Shown here: positions 22,385-31,259 of the stretch, piece after piece
How the letters are laid out: every line of letters begins with the position of its first letter
Position numbering within the stretch: the first letter of the stretch is position 1
Assembly (NCBI RefSeq): GCF_018614955.1
Contig: NZ_JAGGNV010000031.1
Location: 4,273-47,647, forward strand
Source of the DNA: Variovorax paradoxus
GTDB taxonomy: Bacteria > Pseudomonadota > Gammaproteobacteria > Burkholderiales > Burkholderiaceae_C
Direction of reading: 5' to 3'
Length of the DNA stretch: 43,375 nucleotides
Notes under the pieces: model-generated
What the model saw: the letters and a program-made list of their open reading frames with translations, nothing else
Databases searched by the model: none
What the model was told of the DNA's origin: nothing
Position numbers and translations under genes: made by a program

Positions 22385-24004
22385 TCATGCGTCCAGCCAG
22401 ACGTGTTCGGCGAAGCTGGAGCCCATCATTCCCCCAAGCGGTATTTGCGACAGGCCCTTGAGCTTGCTGGTGTGCCCATCGATGCTGGAGACGAACATCG
22501 GGATCCCGATGCCGCCTTCGTTGTGGATCATCACCTGCATGTCCGCATACATCTGCGCGCGCTTGGCCGCGTCGGTTTCGCCGCGCGCGGCCACCAGCAG
22601 CTGGTCGAACTTCTCGTTCTTCCAGCCCGCTTCGTTCCAGGGCGCATCGGACTTGAAGAACAAGGTCAACGCCAGGTCGGCGCTGGGGCGTGTGTTGACG
22701 TTGCCGAAACCCACCGGGTGCTTCATCCAGTGCGTAGACCAGTACCCGTCGGCAGGCATGCGCTTGACCTCCAGATTCAGCCCGATCTGCTGGGCCGCGT
22801 GCTGCAGCACCAGGGCCATCTCCACCGAGTTGACCGCGGCGGGCGAGACCACCACCGGGACGGGGGTGCTGCCCAGGTTGGCCCTTTGAAGGTGCCACTT
22901 GGCCTTCTCGGGATCGTACGCACGCTGCGGCAGGCCCTTGAAGTGGAAGCGGCTGGCCGGGCCGATGGGCTGGTCGTTGGCCACCACGCCATAGCCCTGC
23001 GCGATGGTCTTGAGCATCTGCTCGCGATTGAACAGGTGCTTCATGGCCAGCACGAAATCCGGGTTGGAGCCGGGGCTGCGATCGAACCGCATGACCAGGT
23101 CCGTGTACGAGACCGCCTTGGACTCGAAGATCGCGTGCTTGCCGGTGGCCTTCACGCGTTCGACCGAGCGCGGGTCGACCGCGCTGATCAAGTCCAGCTG
23201 CCCCCCCAGCAGCGCGTTGACGCGCGCCGACTCATCGGTGATGGCCAGGAACTCGATCTCGTCCAGATACGGGCGGTTCGGCTTCCAGTAGTTCTCGTTG
23301 CGCACGGCGATGGAGCGCACGCCGGGCTTGAACTCCTTGACCTTGTAGGGGCCGGTGCCGATGCCGGCACTGAAGTCGGTCGTGCCTTCCTTGACGATGT
23401 GGAAGTGGTAGGTGCCCAGGATCACGGGCAGGTCGGCGTTGGGCGAGGTCAGGCGGAAAGTCACCTCGTTGGGGCCGGTGGCGGTCACTTCCTCGATCTG
23501 GTCGGCCAGGACCTTGGCCCTCGATGCGGTTGCCGCGTCCTTGTGCCGCATCATCGAGAACACCACATCGGCCGGCGTCAGCGGCTTGCCGTCGTGGAAG
23601 CTCACGCCCTTGCGCAGCCTGAACACCCAGGTCTTGGCGTCCTTGGTGCTGAACTCCTCGGCCAGCGACGGCTGCGGCGTCAGGGTGCCGTCCAGGGAGG
23701 TCAGCCCGTTGTAGAACATGAAGCCGCGGGCGTAGTCGGTGCCGTTGGACTGCCTGGCTGGATCGAGTGTGTCGTTCACGCCAGAGGCGGTACCTGCGAC
23801 CCGGATGCGGCCGCCCTTGCGCGCCGTCTGCGCATTTGCCGTCGTGGCCAGCGCCGCAACGCTGCCCGCCAGCGTTGCCTGCATGCCGCCGGCCATGAGC
23901 ATTGCCAGCACGTCGCGGCGGCTGGCGCCGCGCTTCAGCTGACCCATCAGGCGCGTGCTTTCCTCGGCCCCGATCAGGCCGTTGAGATTTTTGTGCTCGT
24001 TCAT
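22385..24004 (-). CDS. ABC transporter periplasmic substrate-binding protein, family 5 (DppA/OppA-like)
   Basis: 539-residue extracellular solute-binding protein of the peptide/opine/nickel type. The N-terminus has a Tat-like export signal: SRRDVLAMLMAGG followed by a hydrophobic run ending ATTANAQ. Family features are LDPARQSNGTDYARGFMFYN, GVSFHDGKPLTPADVVFS and GTGPYKVKEFKPG. GAGGAG lies 7 bases before ATG. It is the last gene of the minus-strand operon, 36 bp after the FAD oxidoreductase. No ABC permease or ATPase genes are in the window, so it must partner with a transporter encoded elsewhere. It probably delivers the amino-acid-like substrate used by this operon. Confidence 0.92.
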   Translation of the reverse strand: MNEHKNLNGLIGAEESTRLMGQLKRGASRRDVLAMLMAGGMQATLAGSVAALATTANAQTARKGGRIRVAGTASGVNDTLDPARQSNGTDYARGFMFYNGLTSLDGTLTPQPSLAEEFSTKDAKTWVFRLRKGVSFHDGKPLTPADVVFSMMRHKDAATASRAKVLADQIEEVTATGPNEVTFRLTSPNADLPVILGTYHFHIVKEGTTDFSAGIGTGPYKVKEFKPGVRSIAVRNENYWKPNRPYLDEIEFLAITDESARVNALLGGQLDLISAVDPRSVERVKATGKHAIFESKAVSYTDLVMRFDRSPGSNPDFVLAMKHLFNREQMLKTIAQGYGVVANDQPIGPASRFHFKGLPQRAYDPEKAKWHLQRANLGSTPVPVVVSPAAVNSVEMALVLQHAAQQIGLNLEVKRMPADGYWSTHWMKHPVGFGNVNTRPSADLALTLFFKSDAPWNEAGWKNEKFDQLLVAARGETDAAKRAQMYADMQVMIHNEGGIGIPMFVSSIDGHTSKLKGLSQIPLGGMMGSSFAEHVWLDA

Positions 24005-24040
24005 GGTTGTCTCCTCGATCTATGAGTGGCGAGATCGGCT

Positions 24041-25318
24041 TCAGGCGAGCTTGTCCTTGAGCCGGTAATAGGCCCCTACCAGCGGCAGGAACCACGGTGG
24101 TCCGACATGGCCCGGGATCGCGGGCCAGTCGAAGTCTTTCCAGGGATTGAGTTCGGCGCGCCCGTCCATGACTTCCGCCATGATCGTCCCCATCAGGGTC
24201 GACATCTGGGTGCCGTGGCCGCTGTAGCCCATCGAGAAGTAGATGCCATTGCGCTCGCCCGCGCGTGGCAGGCGGTCACGCGTCATGTCGACCATTCCGC
24301 CCCAGCAGTAGTCGATGCGCACGTGGCGAAGGTCGGGAAAGACGTCGTGCAATGCCGCCTGCAGGATCGCGCCACTCTTCTCGTCGGAGGTCGGGTTGGA
24401 GACGGCGAAGCGGGCGCGTCCACCGAAGAGCAGCCGGTTGTCGGGCGTCGTTCGGAAGTAGTTGACGAGATTCTTGGTATCGACCGCCATTCGGCGTCGC
24501 GGCAATAGCCGGTCGAGCGTCTCTGTCGGCAGGGGCTCGGTGACGATCAGGAACGCGCCGACCGGCACGATGCGGCGTCGAATCCAACCCAGCGGCCCCG
24601 TCTGCGAGGTTCCGCTCGCCAGCAGAACCTGCTTGGCGTTGAGCCGGCCCTTCGGCGTCTCGATCTGGTGGCCTCCGCCGGGCGCGGGTCGCAGGCCCGT
24701 CATCGGCGCATGCTCGTGGATCTCCACGCCACGCCGCGCCGCCGCTTCCGCCAAGCCGCGGACGAAGCGCCCGACATGCATGCCGGCGCCTTTGCGGTAG
24801 ATCAGCCCGCCATAGAAGCGGTCCGACCCGACCTCGCCGGCCAGGTCCGCACGGCTCACCATCTCCGTGTCGGGATCGACATTGGCGGCCAGCAATTCCT
24901 GGCTGCGGGCCAGCTTGTCGTAGTGCTCGGGTTTGGCCGCCAGCTTGATCTTGCCAACGCGCGCGAAGCTGCAGTCGATCTTCTCTTCCGCCACCAGGCG
25001 CTCGACCGTATCGACTCCGGCGTCGAAGGCCCGATAGAGCCGGTCGGCGACTTCCTTGCCGAGTTTGGCCGACATCGTGCCGTAGTCCTGGGCAAAGCCG
25101 TTGTTGCACATGCCGCCGTTGCGACCGGAGGCGGCGTGCCCGATGGTCTCGGCTTCCAGGAGCACGACGCGTGCACCCTTCTTGGCAAGCGCCAGCGCAG
25201 CCGAACAGCCGGTCAGGCCGCCGCCGATCACCGCCACGTCGCAGCTGCCCTGCACCGGTCCTGCAGTCGCACTACGGAAGGGCTCCGAGGTGTCCAGCCA
25301 ATACGAGGTCAGCTTCAT
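24041..25318 (-). CDS. FAD-dependent oxidoreductase, PuuB-like
   Basis: 425 residues from ATG 25318; the open frame extends farther upstream into the acetyltransferase gene but this start gives the family's N-terminus (MKLTSYWLDTSEPF). The FAD motif is VAVIGGGLTGCSAALALAKKG (about residues 29-49, quoted as VAVIGGGLTGCSAALALA), followed by GHAASGRNGGMCNNGFA, a stretch typical of gamma-glutamylputrescine oxidase-like enzymes. The C-terminal flavin contact is YFSMGYSGHGTQM. The context (RidA, D-amino-acid-type PLP enzyme, peptide-type binding protein) suggests oxidation of an amino acid or amine conjugate. It is the fourth intact DAO-fold enzyme in the window. Confidence 0.9.
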   Translation of the reverse strand: MKLTSYWLDTSEPFRSATAGPVQGSCDVAVIGGGLTGCSAALALAKKGARVVLLEAETIGHAASGRNGGMCNNGFAQDYGTMSAKLGKEVADRLYRAFDAGVDTVERLVAEEKIDCSFARVGKIKLAAKPEHYDKLARSQELLAANVDPDTEMVSRADLAGEVGSDRFYGGLIYRKGAGMHVGRFVRGLAEAAARRGVEIHEHAPMTGLRPAPGGGHQIETPKGRLNAKQVLLASGTSQTGPLGWIRRRIVPVGAFLIVTEPLPTETLDRLLPRRRMAVDTKNLVNYFRTTPDNRLLFGGRARFAVSNPTSDEKSGAILQAALHDVFPDLRHVRIDYCWGGMVDMTRDRLPRAGERNGIYFSMGYSGHGTQMSTLMGTIMAEVMDGRAELNPWKDFDWPAIPGHVGPPWFLPLVGAYYRLKDKLA

Positions 25319-25361
25319 AGCGGCGTTTCCGGCGTCTTCGAGCGCAGCATCGTGATGTCTC

Positions 25362-26237
25362 CTAGTTGAACGACTGGTTGGCCAGCGCGAACATGCGTGC
25401 TGGCCCCGCCGGCGGGATGTGCGGCCCCTTGACCATGGTGGTGGCGTCATCGACCTGGCGCAGGCCGATGCTTTCGAGCCAGTCCCCCAGCTGCGAGGTG
25501 GCAGCGGTGTCGACGCGGACGAAAACCTGGCCAAGACGTGCGAGCGCGGCTTCGATCAAGGCGCGCGCATCGGCCGCACTTTCGGCGACCACGGGACCGA
25601 TGACGTGCCCGCGGCCGAACAGGCGTGAAATGGCATAGCCGCGCGGCTCGCCGTCACGCACGAGCACGTCGCCGTCACCGGCCTTGATGAGCCGATCCAG
25701 CATCTGCCGCCTGGCCCAGCCCGTGGCCTGCCGGTCCAGACGCGCGACCGCCTCGACATCCGATGGCGCCATCGCCCTGACCAGGCTGGCCGGTGGCGCC
25801 TGGTGGCGCTCGTCGGGAAAGCCTTGATGCTGTTGGATGACGCCGATGCGGACAAAGCCGCGCCTTTCATAAAGCGCCAGCCCTTCGGCCGTCGAGTTCA
25901 GCGTGATGGTCCGCGGGTGCGCCGCTGCCAGCAGCGCATCCATCAGCCGGGCACCGTGGCCACGGCCTTGGGCAGCCTTGGCGACGATGATCATCCCGGC
26001 TGAAGCATGGTCCTCGCCGTAGGCCCACCAGGCCGCAGTCGCCATCACTGTACCGGCGCCGTTGCGGAGCACGAAGCCCTGGCCGAGCTCCAGCGCGAAG
26101 GCCCAGTCCTCGAGCCGATAGGGCCAGGACATTTCCTGCGAAAGCTGGAGGGCGCCTTCCAGGTGTTCCGTGGCAAACGGGACCAGCACCACGTCGTCGT
26201 TGTGGTGGTGGCCGGGCCGGGTCGCTATGGCGGTCAT
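25362..26237 (-). CDS. GNAT family N-acetyltransferase, two GNAT domains
   Basis: 291 residues from ATG 26237, which overlaps the RidA stop (ATGA). The first GNAT domain (about residues 15-140) carries the acetyl-CoA loop AKAAQGRGHGARLMDALL and the strand TAEGLALYERRGF. The second (about 150-285) reads SDVEAVARLDRQATGWARRQ and GYAISRLFGRGHVIGPV, resembling the GNAT domain often appended to amino-acid acetyltransferases. Acetylation of an amino acid or its product is plausible. The tight overlap with RidA places it in the operon. Confidence 0.85.
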   Translation of the reverse strand: MTAIATRPGHHHNDDVVLVPFATEHLEGALQLSQEMSWPYRLEDWAFALELGQGFVLRNGAGTVMATAAWWAYGEDHASAGMIIVAKAAQGRGHGARLMDALLAAAHPRTITLNSTAEGLALYERRGFVRIGVIQQHQGFPDERHQAPPASLVRAMAPSDVEAVARLDRQATGWARRQMLDRLIKAGDGDVLVRDGEPRGYAISRLFGRGHVIGPVVAESAADARALIEAALARLGQVFVRVDTAATSQLGDWLESIGLRQVDDATTMVKGPHIPPAGPARMFALANQSFN

Positions 26238-26632
26238 GGTTCGCGCACCGCGATGGCGTCGATCTCGACCAGGTACCCGAAGTGCAACTCTGGCACCGGA
26301 ACCACGGTGCGCGCGGGGCATGCATCCGGCAGCATGGACGCATAGACCGCGTTGAAGCGGGCCCAGTTGGCGATGCCGACGATGTAGGCCGTCACCTTGA
26401 CGAGCTGTTGCGGCGAGCTGCCCGCGGCGCGCACGATCTCCAGCATGTTCTGGATCGCCTGCCTGGCCTGCGCCTCGAATCCATCGTCGTCCAGCGGACG
26501 TCCATCCGGGCGGATCGGCAACTGGCCGGAGACGAAGACGTGGGCGCCGCCGGCGACAATGGCCTGCGTGTAGTGACCTGCCGGCTTCGGCGCCCGGTCC
26601 GTCAGGATGCCGGTCACGTGCTGGCCGCTCAT
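26234..26632 (-). CDS. RidA/YjgF family protein
   Basis: 132-residue Rid protein. The pocket Arg is in CPARTVVPVPELHFG and the end strand is YLVEIDAIAV. The AQARQAIQNMLEIV helix is typical. The ATG at 26632 overlaps the stop of the upstream PLP enzyme (ATGA), and its stop overlaps the acetyltransferase start. It is expected to hydrolyse imine/enamine products made by the PLP and FAD enzymes of the operon. It is not a close copy of the RidA at 8749. Confidence 0.9.
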   Translation of the reverse strand: MSGQHVTGILTDRAPKPAGHYTQAIVAGGAHVFVSGQLPIRPDGRPLDDDGFEAQARQAIQNMLEIVRAAGSSPQQLVKVTAYIVGIANWARFNAVYASMLPDACPARTVVPVPELHFGYLVEIDAIAVREP

Positions 26633-27813
26633 CGCCAGCCCCCGAAACGCGACCACTCGGCTTCGACCCGGTCGGATGCGCCGCGAACGACGTGATAAGC
26701 CCGGTGCTGGGCGCCTGTGGCGCAGGCGTGGTTCGGCAGGATCCGCACACGATCACCGATCGCGAGATCGGGCAGCTTGCCCCCCGAGCCGGGACGCACC
26801 GTGATGATCCCGTGCTCCTGGTTGGCGTCGGCAACGATCAGGTCGGGATAGGGCACGCCGGCGGTGTCGCACACCTGCCCATAACCTTGGTCGATCGCCT
26901 GCCTGCGGGTGCCGCGGTCCTGCGATAGTGCCATCCAGCCGGCGTCGATCACGATCCATCCCTTGTCGCGCTGGTGGCCGATCACCGTCGCGAGTACCGA
27001 CAGCGCGATGTCGTCGACCTGGCAGACACCGATACCGGCCATCACGAGATCGAAGAACACGAACACGCCCGCCCGGACTTCGGTCACGCCGGAGAGGTCG
27101 GCGGCGTTGTGCGCGGTCGGTGTGGAGCCGACGCTGACCACCGGGCAGGGCAAGCCCGCCTCGCGCAGGACGGTGGCGGCATCGACCACGCTGCGACGCT
27201 CGACCTCGGCACATTGACGCAAGGCTTCGGGCCCACGGGCCGAGTAACTGGCGCCGGCGTGCGTGATCACGCCACGCAGTTCCGCTCCGTCTTCGAGGGC
27301 GTGGCCGATGTCCAGCAGCAGTTGCCGGTCGGTCGGCAGCACGCCGGAGCGGTGGCCGTCGCAGTCGATCTCGATGAGCGCCGGAATGCGCGCTCCTGCT
27401 TGGCGCGAGGCCTGCGCAACGGCTTGCGCCTGCTCCACGGTGTCCAGCACCACGGTCACGTCGGCGCCCCCGGCGCGCAGCGCCAGCACCAGTGCCAGTT
27501 TCGATGGTGCAATGCCGACGGCGTAGACGATGTCCCGCACGCCAGCCGCCGCGAACTGCTCGGCTTCAAGAAGCGTCGAAACGGTTGCCGGACCCGACGG
27601 CGACGTCATCACGCGCCGCGCGACGTCCACCGACTTGGACGTCTTGAGGTGGGGACGCAGCGTGACGCCCAGGCGGTCCAGCTTGGCTTTCAGGCGTGCG
27701 ATGTTCCGCTCCATCCGCTCAGCGTCGAGGACTAGGCAAGGCGTCGCCAGTTCCCCCAGCGTCGTTGCGCTCTGTTCGGCTTGCGCCTGCTTCATGGCTA
27801 TGGGCTGGCCCAA
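26629..27813 (-). CDS. D-threonine aldolase / D-serine dehydratase-like PLP enzyme
   Basis: About 394 residues with the alanine-racemase-type N-terminal barrel. The PLP Lys is in TLRPHLKTSKS (Lys57 counted from the TTG) and the C-terminal domain has the metal-binding pair in LPNHACAT, as in DSD1-type D-serine dehydratases and D-threonine aldolases. Start choice is open: TTG 27813 has GGAG 7 bases upstream, while ATG 27795 has no ribosome site; I prefer the TTG. It is the first gene of the coupled minus-strand operon. A hydroxylated D-amino acid substrate is inferred from the family and not proven. Confidence 0.88.
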   Translation of the reverse strand: MGQPIAMKQAQAEQSATTLGELATPCLVLDAERMERNIARLKAKLDRLGVTLRPHLKTSKSVDVARRVMTSPSGPATVSTLLEAEQFAAAGVRDIVYAVGIAPSKLALVLALRAGGADVTVVLDTVEQAQAVAQASRQAGARIPALIEIDCDGHRSGVLPTDRQLLLDIGHALEDGAELRGVITHAGASYSARGPEALRQCAEVERRSVVDAATVLREAGLPCPVVSVGSTPTAHNAADLSGVTEVRAGVFVFFDLVMAGIGVCQVDDIALSVLATVIGHQRDKGWIVIDAGWMALSQDRGTRRQAIDQGYGQVCDTAGVPYPDLIVADANQEHGIITVRPGSGGKLPDLAIGDRVRILPNHACATGAQHRAYHVVRGASDRVEAEWSRFGGWR

Positions 27814-27879
27814 TGTCGTGCTCCGAGTTGTGCTTGTCCGATGCGGCCTGCTGGATGCGGGCCGGCACCGACCAAGTGA

Positions 27880-27954
27880 GATGACCGGATGTTGCGCCTG
27901 ATCGATTCAACCTACAATTTATCGAACCTGCATAGCGAGTTAAGGTCCCACTAA
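27880..27954. promoter_or_regulatory. Divergent promoter/operator region between LysR gene and its presumed target operon
   Basis: AT-rich core in a GC-rich window. On the plus strand TTGCGC (27892) and TACAAT (27913) are spaced 15 bp, a weak sigma-70-like pair toward the LysR gene. On the minus strand TTAACT and TAAATT are spaced 16 bp toward 27813. LysR proteins usually bind such divergent intergenic regions; no perfect T-N11-A dyad stands out. Confidence 0.35.
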
Positions 27955-28872
27955 ATGATCAGCTCTGAGGATCTGCGCTTCTTCAACATGCTGGCCCAGT
28001 CCGCGTCGCTCGCTGAAGCTGCCCGGAAGATGGATGTCACGCCGCCGGCCGTCACCCAGCGCCTGCAAGCGCTGGAAGCACGGATTGGCATCCGGCTGAT
28101 CGACCGTTCCGGCCGCAGGTTGGTCCTCACCGATGAAGGCGATCTGGTCGCATCGCACGGGACGATCGTGGCCGATGCGATGGAGGCGCTGTCCGAGGCA
28201 TTGGCCAATCGCAAGAAGGCCGTCAGCGGGCATCTACGCATAGCCGCCCCGCATGGCTTCGGCCGGCTGCATGTCGCACCCGTGGTCGATGCGTTTGCAA
28301 AAGCGCACCCTGGCGTGACGGTCACCCTGGACCTTGCCGACCATCCCGGCGCGCACCTGGTCGAGAGCAGCGACGTCATCGTCCACATCGGACCGCCTGG
28401 CGCCCAAAACCAGATTGTCACGACGCTGGCACCGAACCGACGCATCCTCTGCGCCAGCCCGGACTATCTCGCCAGTGCTTCGCCGATTCAGTCGCCTTCA
28501 GACTTGCTGCGGCATCGATGCCTGGTGGTGAGAGAGAACGACGAGGACGTCACGCTGTGGCGCTTCGTGCACGCTTCGCGCGAGCCGGAGACCGTCCGGA
28601 TCCGTCCCACCATGTGCAGCAATGACGGCGCGGTGGTGCGCGACTGGGCGGTCACAGGGCAGGGTGTCGCGATGCGGTCGGAGTGGAACGTCGCTGCCGA
28701 TCTGGCAGCCGGTCGGCTCAAGCGGGTGCTTGCGAGCTGGGATGTTCCTGCCGCCGACGTCGTCGCCATGCTGGGCACCCGCTTCGGGCGAAGTGCGCGG
28801 GCAACGGCCTTTCTGGCGATGCTGCGCCAATCTCTTGCGCCGCCACCTTGGAGGCGGAGGACCGTGCGATGA
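27955..28872 (+). CDS. LysR-family transcriptional regulator
   Basis: 305-residue LysR regulator. The N-terminal winged helix-turn-helix (LRFFNMLAQSASLAEAARKM, then VTPPAVTQRLQALEARIG) is followed by the linker and an effector domain with GHLRIAAPHGFGRLHVAPVV. It is transcribed divergently from the D-amino-acid-type operon that starts at 27813, the standard arrangement for a LysR protein and its target. The effector is probably the operon's substrate or an intermediate. Confidence 0.93.
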   Translation: MISSEDLRFFNMLAQSASLAEAARKMDVTPPAVTQRLQALEARIGIRLIDRSGRRLVLTDEGDLVASHGTIVADAMEALSEALANRKKAVSGHLRIAAPHGFGRLHVAPVVDAFAKAHPGVTVTLDLADHPGAHLVESSDVIVHIGPPGAQNQIVTTLAPNRRILCASPDYLASASPIQSPSDLLRHRCLVVRENDEDVTLWRFVHASREPETVRIRPTMCSNDGAVVRDWAVTGQGVAMRSEWNVAADLAAGRLKRVLASWDVPAADVVAMLGTRFGRSARATAFLAMLRQSLAPPPWRRRTVR

Positions 28873-29015
28873 CGCCGGGTCTGAATGCTGCTGGTAGTCC
28901 GGTGCCGGAGCAGTTGCGGGCATTCGCCGTTCTTCCTTCAATGCCCGCCTAAGGTTGTATTGCAGACATCTTCAAGGTGCATGCCAACGTCATTCTTCCG
29001 CGATTGATCAGCACG

Positions 29016-29039
29016 ATGGGGCTCATGCCAGAGCCCCAT
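29016..29039. terminator. Hairpin between convergent LysR and porin genes
   Basis: Perfect 9-bp stem ATGGGGCTC / GAGCCCCAT with a 6-base loop, placed 21 bp past the porin stop on the minus strand and 144 bp past the LysR stop on the plus strand. Strong GC stem in the right place for a terminator. No clear T-tract follows on either strand, so function may be mRNA 3'-end protection or Rho-independent ending of low efficiency. Confidence 0.5.
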
Positions 29040-29059
29040 ACACGCTGCCACACTTGTCG

Positions 29060-30352
29060 TCAGAATGCGTGGCGCAGCCCGAAGTCGTAGCCCGTAGCGC
29101 TGCGCGGTGCCAAACCCGCCACGCCCGAACCCGTAGACAAGAAGGCTGGGCCCCCGAGCCCCACGGCCATGATTGCAGGATTGTTCTGTCCGTTCTTGAT
29201 CCGAGCGCGAGCCACCGTGGCGTAGAGCGCGGTGCGCTTCGACAGGTTGTGGACGTAGCCGAGCGCGAGTTTGTTCACCGACGCGTCGCGGTCCAGTGCC
29301 AGCAACGTCGGCGCGGCGGAACCCGGGTCGTTCTTGAACTTGACGCGAGCGTACGACGCCTTCAGAACGCCAGCACCGACGGGGACCGTCATGCCGATCA
29401 TGGCGCCGTTGTACTCGTCATTGTCTTTGAAGGTGAGTCTGCCGGCACTCAAGGGAGCGGTGGTGGTCTCAGCCTTGTCCTTGACCTGCGACAACTCGCC
29501 CATCAGCTTGAGGACACCGAAATCGTAGGACGCGCCCAAGTTGATCGTGCGCAGTTTCTCGGAAAGCCGGGTGCCGGCCACGACCCCGGCCTCGCTGATC
29601 AACAAGGTGTCGGCTGCCGTGCTTTGTCCGTAGGCAACCGCCACATCGAGCGGGCCGTTTGCATAGCCGAACCGCCCGCCGTAGTAGCGGCCACGTTGGG
29701 ACGGGCTGTCGGACAGGTAGCTGTATTTCACGTTCTCAGGCAGGGCGTACATGACCTGACCGTAGAAACCGCCGAGATTGCGCGGCAGGAAGTAACCCAC
29801 GCTGTTGGACGCCCGGATCGCGTTGTCATTCGCGGCACTGGCGGAGCCCGGGCCGCGCGCCGTGGCGATGTTGCCGCTGATGCTCTTGATGAGATTTTCG
29901 CCGACGCCGACTGCGCCCATCGGATCGAACACGCTCTCGTTCCAGTAGGTCGGAACATAGTCCCGGCCGAGCCTGAGTTCACCGAATCCGCCTGACAGGC
30001 TCACCGTTGAGCGACGGCTGAAGGAGGCCAAAGCGGTTGCGCCGCTGTCCTGGGTGATGCCCGACTCGAGCCAGAAACCTGCCGCGAGTCCGCCGCCCAG
30101 GTCTTCGGTGCCACGGAAGCCGACACGGCTTGACGAATTGGCGCCACTCGACAGCACGGTTTGAGAACGCGTCGCTTCTGCCACGGCGAGAGCCGGCGGC
30201 GGCGGGAGCGTCCCGGTGTTGTTGTAGAAGGAACTCTTCACGCTGTAGCGACTGATTGCTGAATCTGCGACGCCGAAAAGCGTCAAGGACGACTGCGCCG
30301 AAGCAGCGCCCGAAGCAGCCAGCGCCGCAAAGGTGATCAAGGACTTACGCAT
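29060..30352 (-). CDS. Gram-negative trimeric porin (Burkholderiales OmpC-like)
   Basis: 430-residue outer-membrane porin. The signal peptide MRKSLITFAALAASGAASAQ precedes SSLTLFGVADSAISRY, the canonical mature start in Burkholderiales. The middle shows alternating beta strands (SRVGFRGTEDLGGGLAAGFW, FGELRLGRDYVPTYW with the L3-type loop) and the C-terminus ends in Phe (YDFGLRHAF), the outer-membrane insertion signal. GGAG lies 9 bases before ATG 30352. It sits next to a Bug-type periplasmic receptor, as porins feeding solute uptake often do. Confidence 0.95.
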   Translation of the reverse strand: MRKSLITFAALAASGAASAQSSLTLFGVADSAISRYSVKSSFYNNTGTLPPPPALAVAEATRSQTVLSSGANSSSRVGFRGTEDLGGGLAAGFWLESGITQDSGATALASFSRRSTVSLSGGFGELRLGRDYVPTYWNESVFDPMGAVGVGENLIKSISGNIATARGPGSASAANDNAIRASNSVGYFLPRNLGGFYGQVMYALPENVKYSYLSDSPSQRGRYYGGRFGYANGPLDVAVAYGQSTAADTLLISEAGVVAGTRLSEKLRTINLGASYDFGVLKLMGELSQVKDKAETTTAPLSAGRLTFKDNDEYNGAMIGMTVPVGAGVLKASYARVKFKNDPGSAAPTLLALDRDASVNKLALGYVHNLSKRTALYATVARARIKNGQNNPAIMAVGLGGPAFLSTGSGVAGLAPRSATGYDFGLRHAF

Positions 30353-30473
30353 AGCAAGTGTCTCCAAGGGACGGACAAGGATTACCGGCGCCTCGCAACG
30401 CCGACGGTGGATGCGGCAACGTGCCGCAAGATGGTTTTCGGCAACGAGTGCCGGGTCTGGGTGATTCGGCCGA

Positions 30474-31203
30474 TCAATCCGCCGCAAGCAGGCGGATGTC
30501 TTGCGGCGCGAGGCCGCCCTCGTCCACCACGTCCTGCCAACGACCGAACTCGTGCCGAACGCGTTCCCGCAGTGCAGAGGGCGGACCGGCCTCGACCCTG
30601 GCGCCTTGGCGTTCGAATCGGGCAACCACTTGCGGATTGGCGAGAACCTCGTTGAGGGCGCGGTTGATCTGCGCGATCACCGCGGGCGAGGTGCGTGCAG
30701 GGGCAAACAGCCCATACCACTGCGACACATCGACCCCTTCGATGCCTGATTCCGAGAGCGTAGGCACCGCAGGCAACGCTTCGAGACGCGCCGGGGCCGC
30801 AACGGCGAGGGCGCGCAGCCGGCCGTCAAGGATGAAGGGATGTGCGGTGAACAAGCTCGGAAACATGACCTGCGAGCGACCATCGAGTGTGTCCACGATC
30901 GCAGGCGCTGCACCCTCATGGGTTCTGCCTTCCATCCTCGTGCCCGTGTTGAGTTGGAACAGCTCCGCCGCGAAGTGTGGCGGCGTCCCGTCGCCGGCCG
31001 ACGCGTACCTGATGCTGCCCGGCCCGCTGCGCAAACGCTGCAGGAGGCCGCGAACTTCATCGAATCCCGCGTGCCGGTTGGCCACCATCAGGGTCGGCGA
31101 CGATCCGATCAGCCCGATAGGCTCGAAGTCCTTGACAGGGTGGTAGCCCAGCTTCTGGAGTGCGGGGTTCATGGCGTGGGTGCCCACGTAGCCGAACATG
31201 CGA
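30474..31203 (-). pseudogene. Bug/TctC-type tripartite tricarboxylate receptor, 5' part removed by IS30
   Basis: The remaining ~241 residues start GYVGTHAMNPALQKLGYHPV, an internal segment of Bug receptors (normally about 320 residues), and run to a normal C-terminus (FGRWQDVVDEGGLAPQD). The signal peptide and first ~80 residues are missing. The frame breaks exactly at the left inverted repeat of the IS30 element (31204), which supplies an in-frame TGA. The missing 5' part is not found on the other side of the element. Any translation from internal Met codons would give a non-exported, non-functional protein. Confidence 0.85.
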
Positions 31204-31223
31204 ATTCAACCGGTCGATGCAAC
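31204..31223. repeat. IS30 left terminal inverted repeat
   Basis: ATTCAACCGGTCGATGCAAC, the exact reverse complement of the sequence at 32403-32422. This is the outer end of the element, directly abutting the interrupted receptor gene. Confidence 0.92.
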
Positions 31224-31259
31224 ACACTAAAAACTGCGTAGGCAGAAGGAGTGTTGCAG

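Noticed and set aside
22067..24025. 652-codon plus-strand open frame opposite the substrate-binding protein
   Set aside because: Antisense to a clear family 5 binding protein; His/Gln/Gly-rich translation without recognisable domain.
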